From the NCBI GenBank assembly GCA_035525055.1, contig DATLEZ010000150.1, positions 1 through 31,129 of the forward strand: DNA of 31,129 nt, given 5' to 3'. Shown one piece after another: positions 7,674 to 15,115 of this stretch (position 1 is the stretch's first letter; each line of letters opens with the position of its first letter). The DNA comes from DATEEG01 sp035525055. Its GTDB lineage: Bacteria; Actinomycetota; Acidimicrobiia; Spongiisociales; ZC4RG35. The notes under the pieces were generated by a model that saw only the letters and a list, made by a program, of their open reading frames with translations, was not told the origin of the DNA and searched no databases. Both the position numbers and the translations under genes were made by a program.

Positions 7674-9305
7674 ATGGCAGTGCACGCGGCGCAAGCGAGA
7701 CGAGGTGGCTTGACCTACCACCACCGAGGAGCCTTTTGGTTCGGGGTAATGGCAGTGTCGATCGGCGTACTGTTGCATCTGCCCCCGTACTTCGGTGCTG
7801 CCGACATGTCATACGTGTTGAAGGATATGCCGATAGACGCGACCATGATCATCGGGATGGGCCTCATCGTGGTCGGATTGGCGGCCACCGTCTATGGACT
7901 GTTTCCCCGGCTGTCGCAGGTGAGCCACGGATACGTTTCTCGCGTTGCTGTGCGGGCGCTCGACGATGCCCGCATCAGGCCAGCCCATATCGGTCTGCTC
8001 GTCGTCATGGCGGCAGCCGTCACAATCGACGTCATGAAACCCACCACCCTGGCTTTCGTCGTTCCGGGGATGGCCTTGGAGTATGGGCTGCGCTCGCCGG
8101 TCAATCCGACTGGAACTGTTCCTGTGGCGTTGCTACCTCTATCGGGCATAGTCGGGACTGTGATCGGATCCTTCCTCTGGGGATGGATGGGCGATCGGGT
8201 CGGCCGACGAGCGTCAATCCTGCTCGCCGGGGTCGTTTTCATCGCCACAGCCATCTGCGGATCGATGCCATCTTTTGCTTGGAATCTGGCGATGTGCTTC
8301 ATCATGGGTCTGGGCGTCGGCGGGATGCTCCCCATTACGTTCGCTCTTATGGCCGAGACCATTCCCGCCCGTCATCGTGGGTGGCTGATGGTCCTGATCG
8401 GCGGTGATATAGCCGGCGCCTACATCATCACCAGCTGGTTGGCAGCCGAGCTGCTACCAACGTTTGGCTGGAGAGTCCTGTGGCTGCTGGGAGCCCCCAC
8501 CGGAGTCGCCCTCATCCTCCTCAATCGGTGGATCCCGGAGTCGCCTCGCTACCTTCTCGCCCACGGACGGGAAGAGGAAGCCCGGAGTGTGATGGCGCGC
8601 TTCGGGGTCGCTCTGATAAAGGACGAGGAATCGGCCTTGGTGGTGGAAGAGCACCTGTACAGCCGTTTCCGTCAGCTCTTCCGGCCTCCATTCCTAGGTA
8701 TCGCTCTGGTGATCGGTTTGCTCGGCCTCGGAGCGGGCCTGGTGTCCTTCGGATTCCAGCTCTGGATACCATCCAATCTCCGAAGGCTGGGCTTCAGTGA
8801 AGTGACCGCCGATCGCATGCTCAGAGACTCGGCGTTGATCGGATTTCCTCTCAACTTCCTGGTGGCGTGGGCCTACGGGTTCTGGAGCAGCAAAAAGACA
8901 ATCATCATCCTCGCTGGCCTCACCGCTCTCGCCCTCTTCGGCTTTGCCATTTTTGGCGACACGGTGGCTGCCAACCGGGTGCTCCTCCAAACGCTGCTCG
9001 TGGTTCCAATATGGGGGATAAGCTCGATGGTGGCTGTTCTGTCTGTGTATAGCTCCGAGGTGTTCCCGACAAGGATCCGCTCCCGCGGAACCGGATTCAG
9101 CGCCGGGGCTAGCAAGTTTGGCGGGGTGGTCATCATCGCCCTCGTGGTGGCAGCGGTGGCGCCTCCTTCCATTGTCGGGACCGCCTTGCTGGGCGGAATC
9201 CCGATGGCCTTAGCCGCCTTGGCGGTGGCCGTATTCGGGGTGGAGACCCGCCAGCGGAGGTTGGAGGCCATCACCGCGGAGGAATTGGGCGGGTTCTCCG
9301 CATAA
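7674..9305 (+). CDS. MFS transporter (sugar-porter/organic-solute type) with extra N-terminal helices
   Basis: A 543-residue secondary transporter in the inner membrane. MFS signatures are clear: GWMGDRVGRR (about 169-178) in the first cytoplasmic loop, PESPRYLLAHGREEEA (about 288-303) after helix 6 as in sugar porters, and SSEVFPTRIRSRGTG (about 460-474) in the second half. Residues 20-40 and 54-77 form two additional hydrophobic helices before the canonical twelve, making the protein about 100 residues longer than usual. The start at ATG 7674 is set by GGAGAAG upstream. It is coupled to the small gene at 7485 and lies between the two leader copies. The substrate is unknown; a glycan precursor, sugar acid or aromatic acid are all possible. 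Confidence 0.85.
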   Translation: MAVHAAQARRGGLTYHHRGAFWFGVMAVSIGVLLHLPPYFGAADMSYVLKDMPIDATMIIGMGLIVVGLAATVYGLFPRLSQVSHGYVSRVAVRALDDARIRPAHIGLLVVMAAAVTIDVMKPTTLAFVVPGMALEYGLRSPVNPTGTVPVALLPLSGIVGTVIGSFLWGWMGDRVGRRASILLAGVVFIATAICGSMPSFAWNLAMCFIMGLGVGGMLPITFALMAETIPARHRGWLMVLIGGDIAGAYIITSWLAAELLPTFGWRVLWLLGAPTGVALILLNRWIPESPRYLLAHGREEEARSVMARFGVALIKDEESALVVEEHLYSRFRQLFRPPFLGIALVIGLLGLGAGLVSFGFQLWIPSNLRRLGFSEVTADRMLRDSALIGFPLNFLVAWAYGFWSSKKTIIILAGLTALALFGFAIFGDTVAANRVLLQTLLVVPIWGISSMVAVLSVYSSEVFPTRIRSRGTGFSAGASKFGGVVIIALVVAAVAPPSIVGTALLGGIPMALAALAVAVFGVETRQRRLEAITAEELGGFSA

Positions 9306-9356
9306 CTGCGAGTCAAAACAGCATTCCAGCGGGCCAGATGTCGGGCGTCGGCATCT

Positions 9357-9506
9357 CCTCTGGAAAGGTCCGATAGTCCCCCCTTTTTCGATAGCGGAAC
9401 CCTGTCCCTAGCGGCTAGGTTGATCTCCACCTCCCGGGGGGGAGCGTAAGTGGTAATCCCGGCGGCTTCGAGGTCGATGGGGCAGATAAGGGTGGGAGTC
9501 ACCTCA
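9357..9506 (+). promoter_or_regulatory. Duplicated leader, copy B (before NDP-sugar dehydratase)
   Basis: Counterpart of 7361-7520, with the same ordered blocks and the identical 15-mer CCTCCCGGGGGGGAG at 9430-9444, ending in GTCACCTCA at 9498-9506 directly before ATG 9507. Alternative in-frame starts lie inside it: GTG 9450 behind GGGGGAG, and ATG 9477. The G-run may therefore serve as ribosome-binding site, operator or hairpin. The rest of 9306-9356 holds nothing recognisable. Confidence 0.6.
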
Positions 9507-11504
9507 ATGGCATGGGTGTACGACGGAGTGGAAAAGACCGGCAAGGTAGGGCTGAGAATCGCACGCGGGGTGGCTTCGTTCCGAGCCGATGTCTCCTTCG
9601 CCCTCGTCGACGCATTGCTCGTGGTGGTGGCGTACTCGGGAGCACTCATGCTCCGGTTCGTCGATTTGCCCGAAGGAGTTCCGCCCCATTGGTGGCAGGA
9701 CTTCTTGGTGGTCTTGCCAATCATCGTTGCGGTCCATGTGATCGCCAATATTGTTTTCGGGGCGTATGGCCACGTTTGGCAGTTCGCGAGTATCGCCGAA
9801 GCCGTAAAGATCGTCCTGGCCAACGGCTGTGCGGCGGTGGTGCTGTTGGCCAGCATGATGGCGTATCGGGCCGTCTCTGATCAGCTTGGACCCATGCCAG
9901 TTGGGTCCTTGGCCCTCGGAGCCCTTCTTACCCTGACACTTATGGGGGCGGTTCGGTTCCGCTCTCGCCTGTTCTCATTCAACCGTTTCGAAAGAGCCCA
10001 GGGAACCGCGCCGCGATCGCGGATTGTGATCGTCGGTACCGGAAAGCCTGCCGTCGACCTGGCCCGGCACTTGAGCGCTCACGGCGGCGGGTCGCATGTG
10101 GTCGGATTCGTGGGCGAACCCCCGGCCGGGAATGGGAGACACCTGGCGGGTCTTCCCGTACTAGGTTCGGTGGACTCCATTCCCCAGCTCGTGAATAGCC
10201 GAGGAATCGACGAGGTGATTGTGGCCACCCGCCACGGTTCGTCTGTGGTCCGCCGACTGGTTGACCTCTGCCTATCCGTTGAGGTCCGAATCCGGATTGT
10301 TCCTGACATCGACTCGGTGTTGGAAGGGAACGGCGTCATTCAAGACGTCCGCGATCTCGAGCCCGATGACCTTCTCGATCGCGCATCCGTACATACTGAC
10401 CTCCAACAGGTTGCGGCCCTTTTGGAGGGCAGCACAGTCATGGTGACCGGGGCGGGTGGGTCGATCGGCTCCGAGTTGGTTCGTCAGATACTCACTTTCG
10501 GTCCATCGCGAGTGTTGGCTCTCGACCACGACGAAACCCATCTCCACGTGTCCATGCTGAACTGGAAGGAAAGCGGAGTTGAGATTGAACCGATCCTCTG
10601 CGATATCCGCGATCGGTCACGGTTGCTCCGGGTGTTTGCCACCTATCGACCACAGATCGTCTTCCACGCGGCTGCCCACAAGCATGTACCCATCCTCGAG
10701 TCCTCTCCAGAGGAAGCGGTCAAGACCAATGTGCTCGGGACGATGGTCCTCATCGAAGCCGCGAAACGGTCAGGGACTGATCGCTTTGTGTTGATCTCCA
10801 CCGACAAAGCCGCCGACCCGGTCGGAGTCATGGGTGCTTCGAAGCGGGTAGCGGAGATGCTGGTTCAGTCGGAGGCCGCAGCTTCCGAGGATGTGCACTT
10901 CTCGGCGGTTCGTTTCGGCAACGTCTTGGGAAGTCGCGGCAGCGTGGTGCCCACCTTCGTAGAGCAGATTGAAAAGGGTCTACCCGTGACGGTTACCGAT
11001 TCCGAGATGACCAGGTACTTCATGACCGGGCGGGAGGCGGTCGAGCTGGTCCTACAAGCCGCTGCCATCGCTGGCGATGGCCAGGTGTTGGTGCTAGACA
11101 TGGGGGAGCCGGTGAAGATTGTCGACCTTGCTCACCGACTCATTCGGATGGCTGGATTGGTACCGGGCCGCGACATCGAAGTTCGCTACACAGGACGCCG
11201 GCCCGGGGAGCGGTTGCACGAGATGCTTTCGGTGGTTCCCTTGACCCCGAGCACTCATCCCCGTATCAGTATCGCCGATCCGGGATTCCCCGGCCCTGTG
11301 ACATTGATGGACACGATGATGTCGCTGGTGGGTCTAGCTGCCAAGGGTGATCGCGACGGGTTAAGGGAGACGCTGCTTTCGGTAGCGCGCCGAGACTGGC
11401 AATTCGACTCGGCCGAAATCGCGGGTCCGGTCGATCAAGTGGTGGATCTGAGAGACGAGATTTTCCTGCCCGAGCCAGCCCTCGACCTAGGAGCGGTCAA
11501 CTGA
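9507..11504 (+). CDS. Membrane NDP-sugar 4,6-dehydratase, FlaA1/PglF/CapD class
   Basis: Catalyses NAD-dependent 4,6-dehydration of a UDP-sugar (typically UDP-GlcNAc) to the 4-keto-6-deoxy intermediate for surface glycans. Numbering is from the ATG at 9507. The N-terminal ~130 residues hold four transmembrane helices. A first Rossmann-like domain has IVIVGTGKPAVDLARHL (about 172-188). The catalytic SDR domain follows with VMVTGAGGSIGSELV (about 311-325) and STDKAADPVGVMGASKRVAEM (about 431-451). That motif has Met in place of the SDR Tyr, as is normal for long FlaA1/PglF enzymes. The frame is open to 9450, so GTG 9450 or ATG 9477 are possible earlier starts; GGGAG upstream supports 9507. It pairs functionally with the aminotransferase at 11735. 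Confidence 0.88.
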   Translation: MAWVYDGVEKTGKVGLRIARGVASFRADVSFALVDALLVVVAYSGALMLRFVDLPEGVPPHWWQDFLVVLPIIVAVHVIANIVFGAYGHVWQFASIAEAVKIVLANGCAAVVLLASMMAYRAVSDQLGPMPVGSLALGALLTLTLMGAVRFRSRLFSFNRFERAQGTAPRSRIVIVGTGKPAVDLARHLSAHGGGSHVVGFVGEPPAGNGRHLAGLPVLGSVDSIPQLVNSRGIDEVIVATRHGSSVVRRLVDLCLSVEVRIRIVPDIDSVLEGNGVIQDVRDLEPDDLLDRASVHTDLQQVAALLEGSTVMVTGAGGSIGSELVRQILTFGPSRVLALDHDETHLHVSMLNWKESGVEIEPILCDIRDRSRLLRVFATYRPQIVFHAAAHKHVPILESSPEEAVKTNVLGTMVLIEAAKRSGTDRFVLISTDKAADPVGVMGASKRVAEMLVQSEAAASEDVHFSAVRFGNVLGSRGSVVPTFVEQIEKGLPVTVTDSEMTRYFMTGREAVELVLQAAAIAGDGQVLVLDMGEPVKIVDLAHRLIRMAGLVPGRDIEVRYTGRRPGERLHEMLSVVPLTPSTHPRISIADPGFPGPVTLMDTMMSLVGLAAKGDRDGLRETLLSVARRDWQFDSAEIAGPVDQVVDLRDEIFLPEPALDLGAVN

Positions 11505-11734
11505 ACCGACGCCAGCCAATCGAGATAGGAGAAGGAAGCTCTTAATTCTGCGGGCTAGGTGTAAGGGACCTGGCCGGCTGGCATGATCGGACCAGGAAGG
11601 TCAGAAACCGATCCGGTGGTGTGCGGAGGCGAAATCGTCATTGACGGGAGCCGTGCTGGTGAAGGTGCAGCCGCGAAGAAAATCCGTCCGCTAACGGGGT
11701 TGCCCTCACCTGGACGGCAGAATCGGGCCGTCCA
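11505..11734 (+). promoter_or_regulatory. Hairpin-rich 230-base leader of the aminotransferase gene
   Basis: Non-coding, with several predicted hairpins. GATCGG (11585-11590) pairs with CCGATC (11608-11613) around an inner ACC/GGT loop. CGTC-ATT-GACG lies near 11636-11646 inside a GGC/GCC pair. The perfect stem GGACGGC (11712-11718) / GCCGTCC (11727-11733) has an 8-base loop and ends one base before ATG 11735. No Shine-Dalgarno sequence precedes that ATG. It does not match any riboswitch class I could recall. It is a candidate cis-acting RNA controlling aminotransferase translation; pairing was judged by eye only. Confidence 0.4.
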
Positions 11735-12865
11735 ATGACGCGAATCTATCTCTCTCCTCCAGACGTCCAGAGATCGGACGTAGACCTGGTTGTGGCAGCC
11801 TTCGACGAGGGATGGATCGCTCCAGTGGGACCCCAGATCGACGCCTTCGAGCTGGATCTGGCAGTAGCCACGGGCCGATCCCGAGCAGTGGCTCTATCGA
11901 GCGGGACCGCTGCGCTCCACCTGGCGCTCATCGTAAATGGCGTGTCGGAAGGAGATCGGGTTCTTGTCTCGTCCCTCACCTTTGCGGCGAGCGCCAACGC
12001 CGTTCGCTATGTCGGGGCAAATCCGGTGTTCGTCGACAGCGACCGGGCCACCTGGAACATGGACCCCGATCTTCTGGCTTCCGAGCTCGACGACGCCGCC
12101 CAGCGCAACCGGCGTTATGCGGCGGTCGTAGTCGTCGACCTGTACGGGCAGTGCGCCGACTATCGGCGTATCGAGCAGATATGCGCCGAACATGAAATCC
12201 CTGTCATCTCCGACGCCGCTGAAGCGTTGGGAGCCCGGCTCTCGGAACGGCCCGCCGGCAGCTTTGGTGAGGTCGGAATTTTGTCGTTCAACGGCAACAA
12301 GATCATCACGACCAGCGGTGGTGGAGCGTTGGTGACCAACAACGAGAAGTGGGCGGATGAGGTTCGGTTCCTCGCCACTCAGGCTAGGGATCCGGCACTC
12401 CATTACGAACATTCACGAGTTGGTTACAACTATCGCCTGAGCAACTTGCTGGCCGCTCTAGGCCGGTCGCAGCTGTCCGATCTGCCTCGCCGGGTCGCAA
12501 GGCGGAGAGCCCACAACCAGGCGTACCGGGCAGCACTCGAAGGTATCCCCGGGATTGAGTTCATGCCGGAGATCAGTGACGGGAAGTCGACTTTTTGGCT
12601 CACTGCCTTGACCGTTGACCCGGTAATGGCCGGCGTGGATCGCACGACTCTGATCAATCACCTCGGAGAGCACGACATCGAGGCCCGGCCGGTTTGGAAG
12701 CCGATGCACATGCAGCCGCTGTATCGAGAGAATCAGGTCATTCGTGGCGAGGTCTCTGCGGACCTGTTCGAGAGGGGTTTATGCCTGCCTAGCGGGTCCT
12801 CTTTGAGCGGCGCTCAACGCGAACAGGTCGTCGAAGCTATCCGGGCGAAGCTTCCGGTTTCGTGA
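11735..12865 (+). CDS. DegT/DnrJ/EryC1/StrS family PLP aminotransferase
   Basis: Transfers an amino group to the 4-keto sugar nucleotide made by the upstream dehydratase, giving a UDP-4-amino-4,6-dideoxy sugar (PglE-like role). The 376-residue length is typical. The N-terminus IYLSPPDV and GWIAPVGPQIDAFE are family hallmarks. SSGTAALHLAL (about 52-62) binds the PLP phosphate. DLYGQCADY and ISDAAEALGA supply the cofactor-contacting Asp. FNGNKIITTSGGGAL contains the Schiff-base Lys189. YNYRLSNLLAALGRSQL is the conserved C-terminal block. The start lacks a ribosome-binding site and directly follows a stable hairpin. Its last 29 bases overlap the convergent membrane-protein gene at 12837. No PglD-type acetyltransferase is seen in the window. 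Confidence 0.88.
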   Translation: MTRIYLSPPDVQRSDVDLVVAAFDEGWIAPVGPQIDAFELDLAVATGRSRAVALSSGTAALHLALIVNGVSEGDRVLVSSLTFAASANAVRYVGANPVFVDSDRATWNMDPDLLASELDDAAQRNRRYAAVVVVDLYGQCADYRRIEQICAEHEIPVISDAAEALGARLSERPAGSFGEVGILSFNGNKIITTSGGGALVTNNEKWADEVRFLATQARDPALHYEHSRVGYNYRLSNLLAALGRSQLSDLPRRVARRRAHNQAYRAALEGIPGIEFMPEISDGKSTFWLTALTVDPVMAGVDRTTLINHLGEHDIEARPVWKPMHMQPLYRENQVIRGEVSADLFERGLCLPSGSSLSGAQREQVVEAIRAKLPVS

Positions 12866-13547
12866 ACCCCGGGCTAGGGCGGCTCAACCACCAACAGAGG
12901 GCCCCCACAGGGACCGTCAGGCCCATGCCGACAAGCAGTGCGGTGCCAGCGCCATCGGCCCGTCCGGCGACACGTGACCACCACCCCACCAGCAACAGAT
13001 GTACGAGCAGCGGGAAGACGGTCGGCTGCTGCCACGCCCGACAGGCCACCAGTCCCATGACCGCCATCGCTGCCAGGGCGCCGACTATCGAGCTTTCCCG
13101 GCCTCGTCCTCCCGACATGACAGCGAGAGTCACAACGACTGCCATCATCGCCCCTCCGGCCCACCGGGGCTGGGCCCAAAGTAGCGGGCGCCAGACGATC
13201 GCCATCGGACCTGTGACCCCGAGCAACGCCAGGACGGACTCGGTGTCCGGGACCGTCGCATAGATTCCGAGCAGCGAGATCAGAAACGGCAGGGGCGTCC
13301 GAGCGACTCCCGTTCCCCGATGGACTGTGACCGTGACCGCGACCACCGCGATGATCGCCATTGCCACGAAAAGTGGATTGCGCAGGCCGCCGAAGTTGCC
13401 AGTCCAGCGTCGCGTCGCGAAGGTCAGTGCCAGAAACGCCATTGCTCCCCAGATCAAGCCCCAATCGAAGACCCAGCGTCGGGTAGCCGCGGCGATCGCC
13501 AGACCCGCTATCCCGAAAGCGCCACCGACAAGAAGCTCGTTGGCCAT
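12837..13547 (-). CDS. Polytopic membrane protein of unknown function
   Basis: 236 residues, almost entirely hydrophobic, with about seven or eight membrane helices, for example LLVGGAFGIAGLAIAA, PLFVAMAIIAVVAVTVTV and GAGTALLVGMGLTVPVGAL. Short basic loops (RGRES, ATRRW) separate them. There is no signal peptide cleavage site, catalytic motif or family signature that I recognise. The C-terminus overlaps the aminotransferase on the opposite strand by 29 bases. Third-position GC is high, as in its neighbours, which supports real coding. No good ribosome-binding site precedes ATG 13547, so the start may be elsewhere. A role in polysaccharide assembly is suggested only by position. Confidence 0.6.
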   Translation of the reverse strand: MANELLVGGAFGIAGLAIAAATRRWVFDWGLIWGAMAFLALTFATRRWTGNFGGLRNPLFVAMAIIAVVAVTVTVHRGTGVARTPLPFLISLLGIYATVPDTESVLALLGVTGPMAIVWRPLLWAQPRWAGGAMMAVVVTLAVMSGGRGRESSIVGALAAMAVMGLVACRAWQQPTVFPLLVHLLLVGWWSRVAGRADGAGTALLVGMGLTVPVGALCWWLSRPSPGFTKPEASPG

Positions 13548-13583
13548 CAGTCGGCGCAGAAGAACACTCGGAGTACGATCCGC

Positions 13584-13948
13584 CTATTTGTGCCTTCCAG
13601 GATTTCGGGAAGGCTCGAGTACATGCCCTGGATGGTCGGTTGATCGAGGAGGAGGGGGATAGCGCCACACATCAAGACTCAGAGCATACGCAGCTGATGT
13701 CAGGCAATCGCCGGCACCGACGATCAGGCGGGTGTAGCCCTTTCGTACCCAGGCCTCGGCCAGGATGGTCGCAGATCCTGCAGCGCCCGGTCAACAAATT
13801 GAGGAACGTCGAACAAGTCGGCTTTGCCGCCGCAAGTCGTTGGATCCAGGGGGATTCGCCGTACGCAGTCGGGGGCTGCGGAGAGCAGGTAACACCGAGA
13901 AGCGTGGTTCGGCAGCATCACGACGTTCTCGAACTCTGACCCGGTCAC
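13584..13948 (-). pseudogene. Remnant of an unidentified gene with one frameshift
   Basis: From GTG 13948 the reading includes ENVVMLPNHASRCYLLSA and ADLFDVPQFVDRALQDL. Near 13775-13790 it jumps frame and continues ATILAEAWVRKGYTRLIVG and AGDCLTSAAYALSLDVW, to a stop at 13584-13586. The joined segment looks like genuine protein (hydrophobic strand YTRLIVGAGD, helical flanks), and each frame alone ends abruptly. I do not recognise the family. It is probably the stump of a deleted polysaccharide-locus gene. The sequence from 13949 to 14054 shows nothing further. Confidence 0.45.
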
Positions 13949-14054
13949 CGCAGAGCCTCATCTCCTGCGGTCACACAACCGTCGCCTCTGTCGTTGTTAG
14001 GGCTAAAGCGAGGCCAAACAACCAGGTCTGTCCGTCCGGAATGTGAGCCTCTGG

Positions 14055-14068
14055 GGCCCTGAAGGGCC
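14055..14068 (-). terminator. Possible terminator hairpin after the GT2 gene
   Basis: GGCCCT-GA-AGGGCC forms a 6-bp GC stem starting seven bases after the GT2 stop codon on the minus strand. A second weaker stem (TCTCAA/TTGAGA, 14073-14089) spans the stop itself. There is no T-run, as is common for terminators in high-GC actinobacteria. Confidence 0.4.
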
Positions 14069-14074
14069 GAGATC

Positions 14075-15052
14075 TCAACGAACTTGAGACCGCACAGACC
14101 CTGGCCGGCGCATCAGCCCTCTGCTCAATCCGAGACCGTACGAGATGTGCATTACGGCGGTGGCGACCAGCACCAAGGGGTTGAGGCGGCTGGCGACGGT
14201 TAGGGTGACGAGCCAGGCCACCAGGGCAACGGTTAGGAGCCGGGGGTCGCCGAAGGCCAGCAGGACGGAGCCGGTCGCCAGCCCGAGCACCAGGGCCAGT
14301 GGGGCCAGCGGTCGCCAAGAAGGAAACTCGCCATTCACGTAGAGCATGTCGGCCTTGCCAAGGCCATAGCGATAGAACTGCCGCCAGAGATCGGTGATGG
14401 TCTCCCTCGGTCGGTAGGTGCTGACAATGGCGGGGTCGACCAACACCCGCCCGCCCGCCTTACGAAGGCGGTAGTAGAAGTCGGCGTCCTCGGCCACGCG
14501 TGATGGGAGGGCTCGCATGCCTCCGATAGAGTCCCAGGTGGTCTTTCTCATCGCGCCCAGGTAAACCGTGTCGGCTTCGGTAGGTCGCGTTGCGTGATGA
14601 AACCGGGCAGGGCCGATGGCGAGCGGTGACCTGAAAGCGGCCGCCACGGCACGGCCAAAGTCGGATTTGCCTTCCACCACCATCGGCCCGCCGACGGCCG
14701 CATTCGGGATGCCGTCGAGGGCATCTACCGACTTCGACACGTAGTCGGGGGCATAGGAGGTGTGGGCGTCGGCTCTGATGAGGATGTCGGAGTGGGCTAC
14801 CTCCGCCAGCAGGTTGAGGCCAGCCGATTGGACCTGGTCGGGGTTCTCGTAAATCTTCAGGTTGTTGACGAAATCCGACCACCAGCCGAGTCGGTCCAAG
14901 GTCTCGTCGGTGGAACCGCCGTCGGCGGCGAGGATCTCGATGGGGCCGTTGTAGGACTGGTCGGCCAATGACTGGAGACAGTCGTCGATATTGGATCCCT
15001 CGTTGAGAACCGGGAGCAGGATCGCCACCGATGGGGAGCGGTTTTCGTTCAC
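14075..15052 (-). CDS. Family 2 glycosyltransferase with C-terminal membrane helices
   Basis: Adds a sugar to the growing lipid-linked glycan at the cytoplasmic face. Numbering is from GTG 15052 (325 residues). Visible are VAILLPVLNEGSNIDDCLQS (N-terminal GT-A strand and helix), ILAADGGSTDET (about 41-51, nucleotide binding), the metal-binding ILIRADAHTS (about 90-99), and VAEDADFYYRLRKAGG (about 186-201, the ED catalytic region). DLWRQFYRYGLGKA then corresponds to the (Q/R)xxRW-like block. Three hydrophobic helices end the protein (about 247-313), including PLALVLGLATGSVLLAF. The frame is open to 15169, but that extension is low-quality and overlaps the divergent polymerase gene, so I chose 15052. 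The ribosome-binding site there is weak. Confidence 0.85.
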   Translation of the reverse strand: MNENRSPSVAILLPVLNEGSNIDDCLQSLADQSYNGPIEILAADGGSTDETLDRLGWWSDFVNNLKIYENPDQVQSAGLNLLAEVAHSDILIRADAHTSYAPDYVSKSVDALDGIPNAAVGGPMVVEGKSDFGRAVAAAFRSPLAIGPARFHHATRPTEADTVYLGAMRKTTWDSIGGMRALPSRVAEDADFYYRLRKAGGRVLVDPAIVSTYRPRETITDLWRQFYRYGLGKADMLYVNGEFPSWRPLAPLALVLGLATGSVLLAFGDPRLLTVALVAWLVTLTVASRLNPLVLVATAVMHISYGLGLSRGLMRRPGSVRSQVR

Positions 15053-15068
15053 CAGCCCATTCTCGCGA

Positions 15069-15099
15069 CCTGGAGGACGCCCAATGCGCGTCCTCCAGG
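15069..15099. repeat. Perfect 12-bp inverted repeat over a ghost gene start
   Basis: CCTGGAGGACGC (15069-15080) and GCGTCCTCCAGG (15088-15099) are exact complements separated by 7 bases. The left arm contains GGAGG, correctly placed before ATG 15084. That ATG begins the peptide MRVLQVIKT, a classic glycosyltransferase-4 N-terminus, before the frame becomes nonsense. The hairpin would hide that ribosome-binding site. It lies between the divergent GT2 and polymerase genes. Confidence 0.7.
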
Positions 15100-15115
15100 T
15101 GATAAAAACGTTGTT

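Noticed and set aside
12862..13662. Long plus-strand frames opposite the membrane protein gene
   Set aside because: Arg/Ala/Pro-rich shadows of a GC-rich membrane gene, without start signals or recognisable domains.
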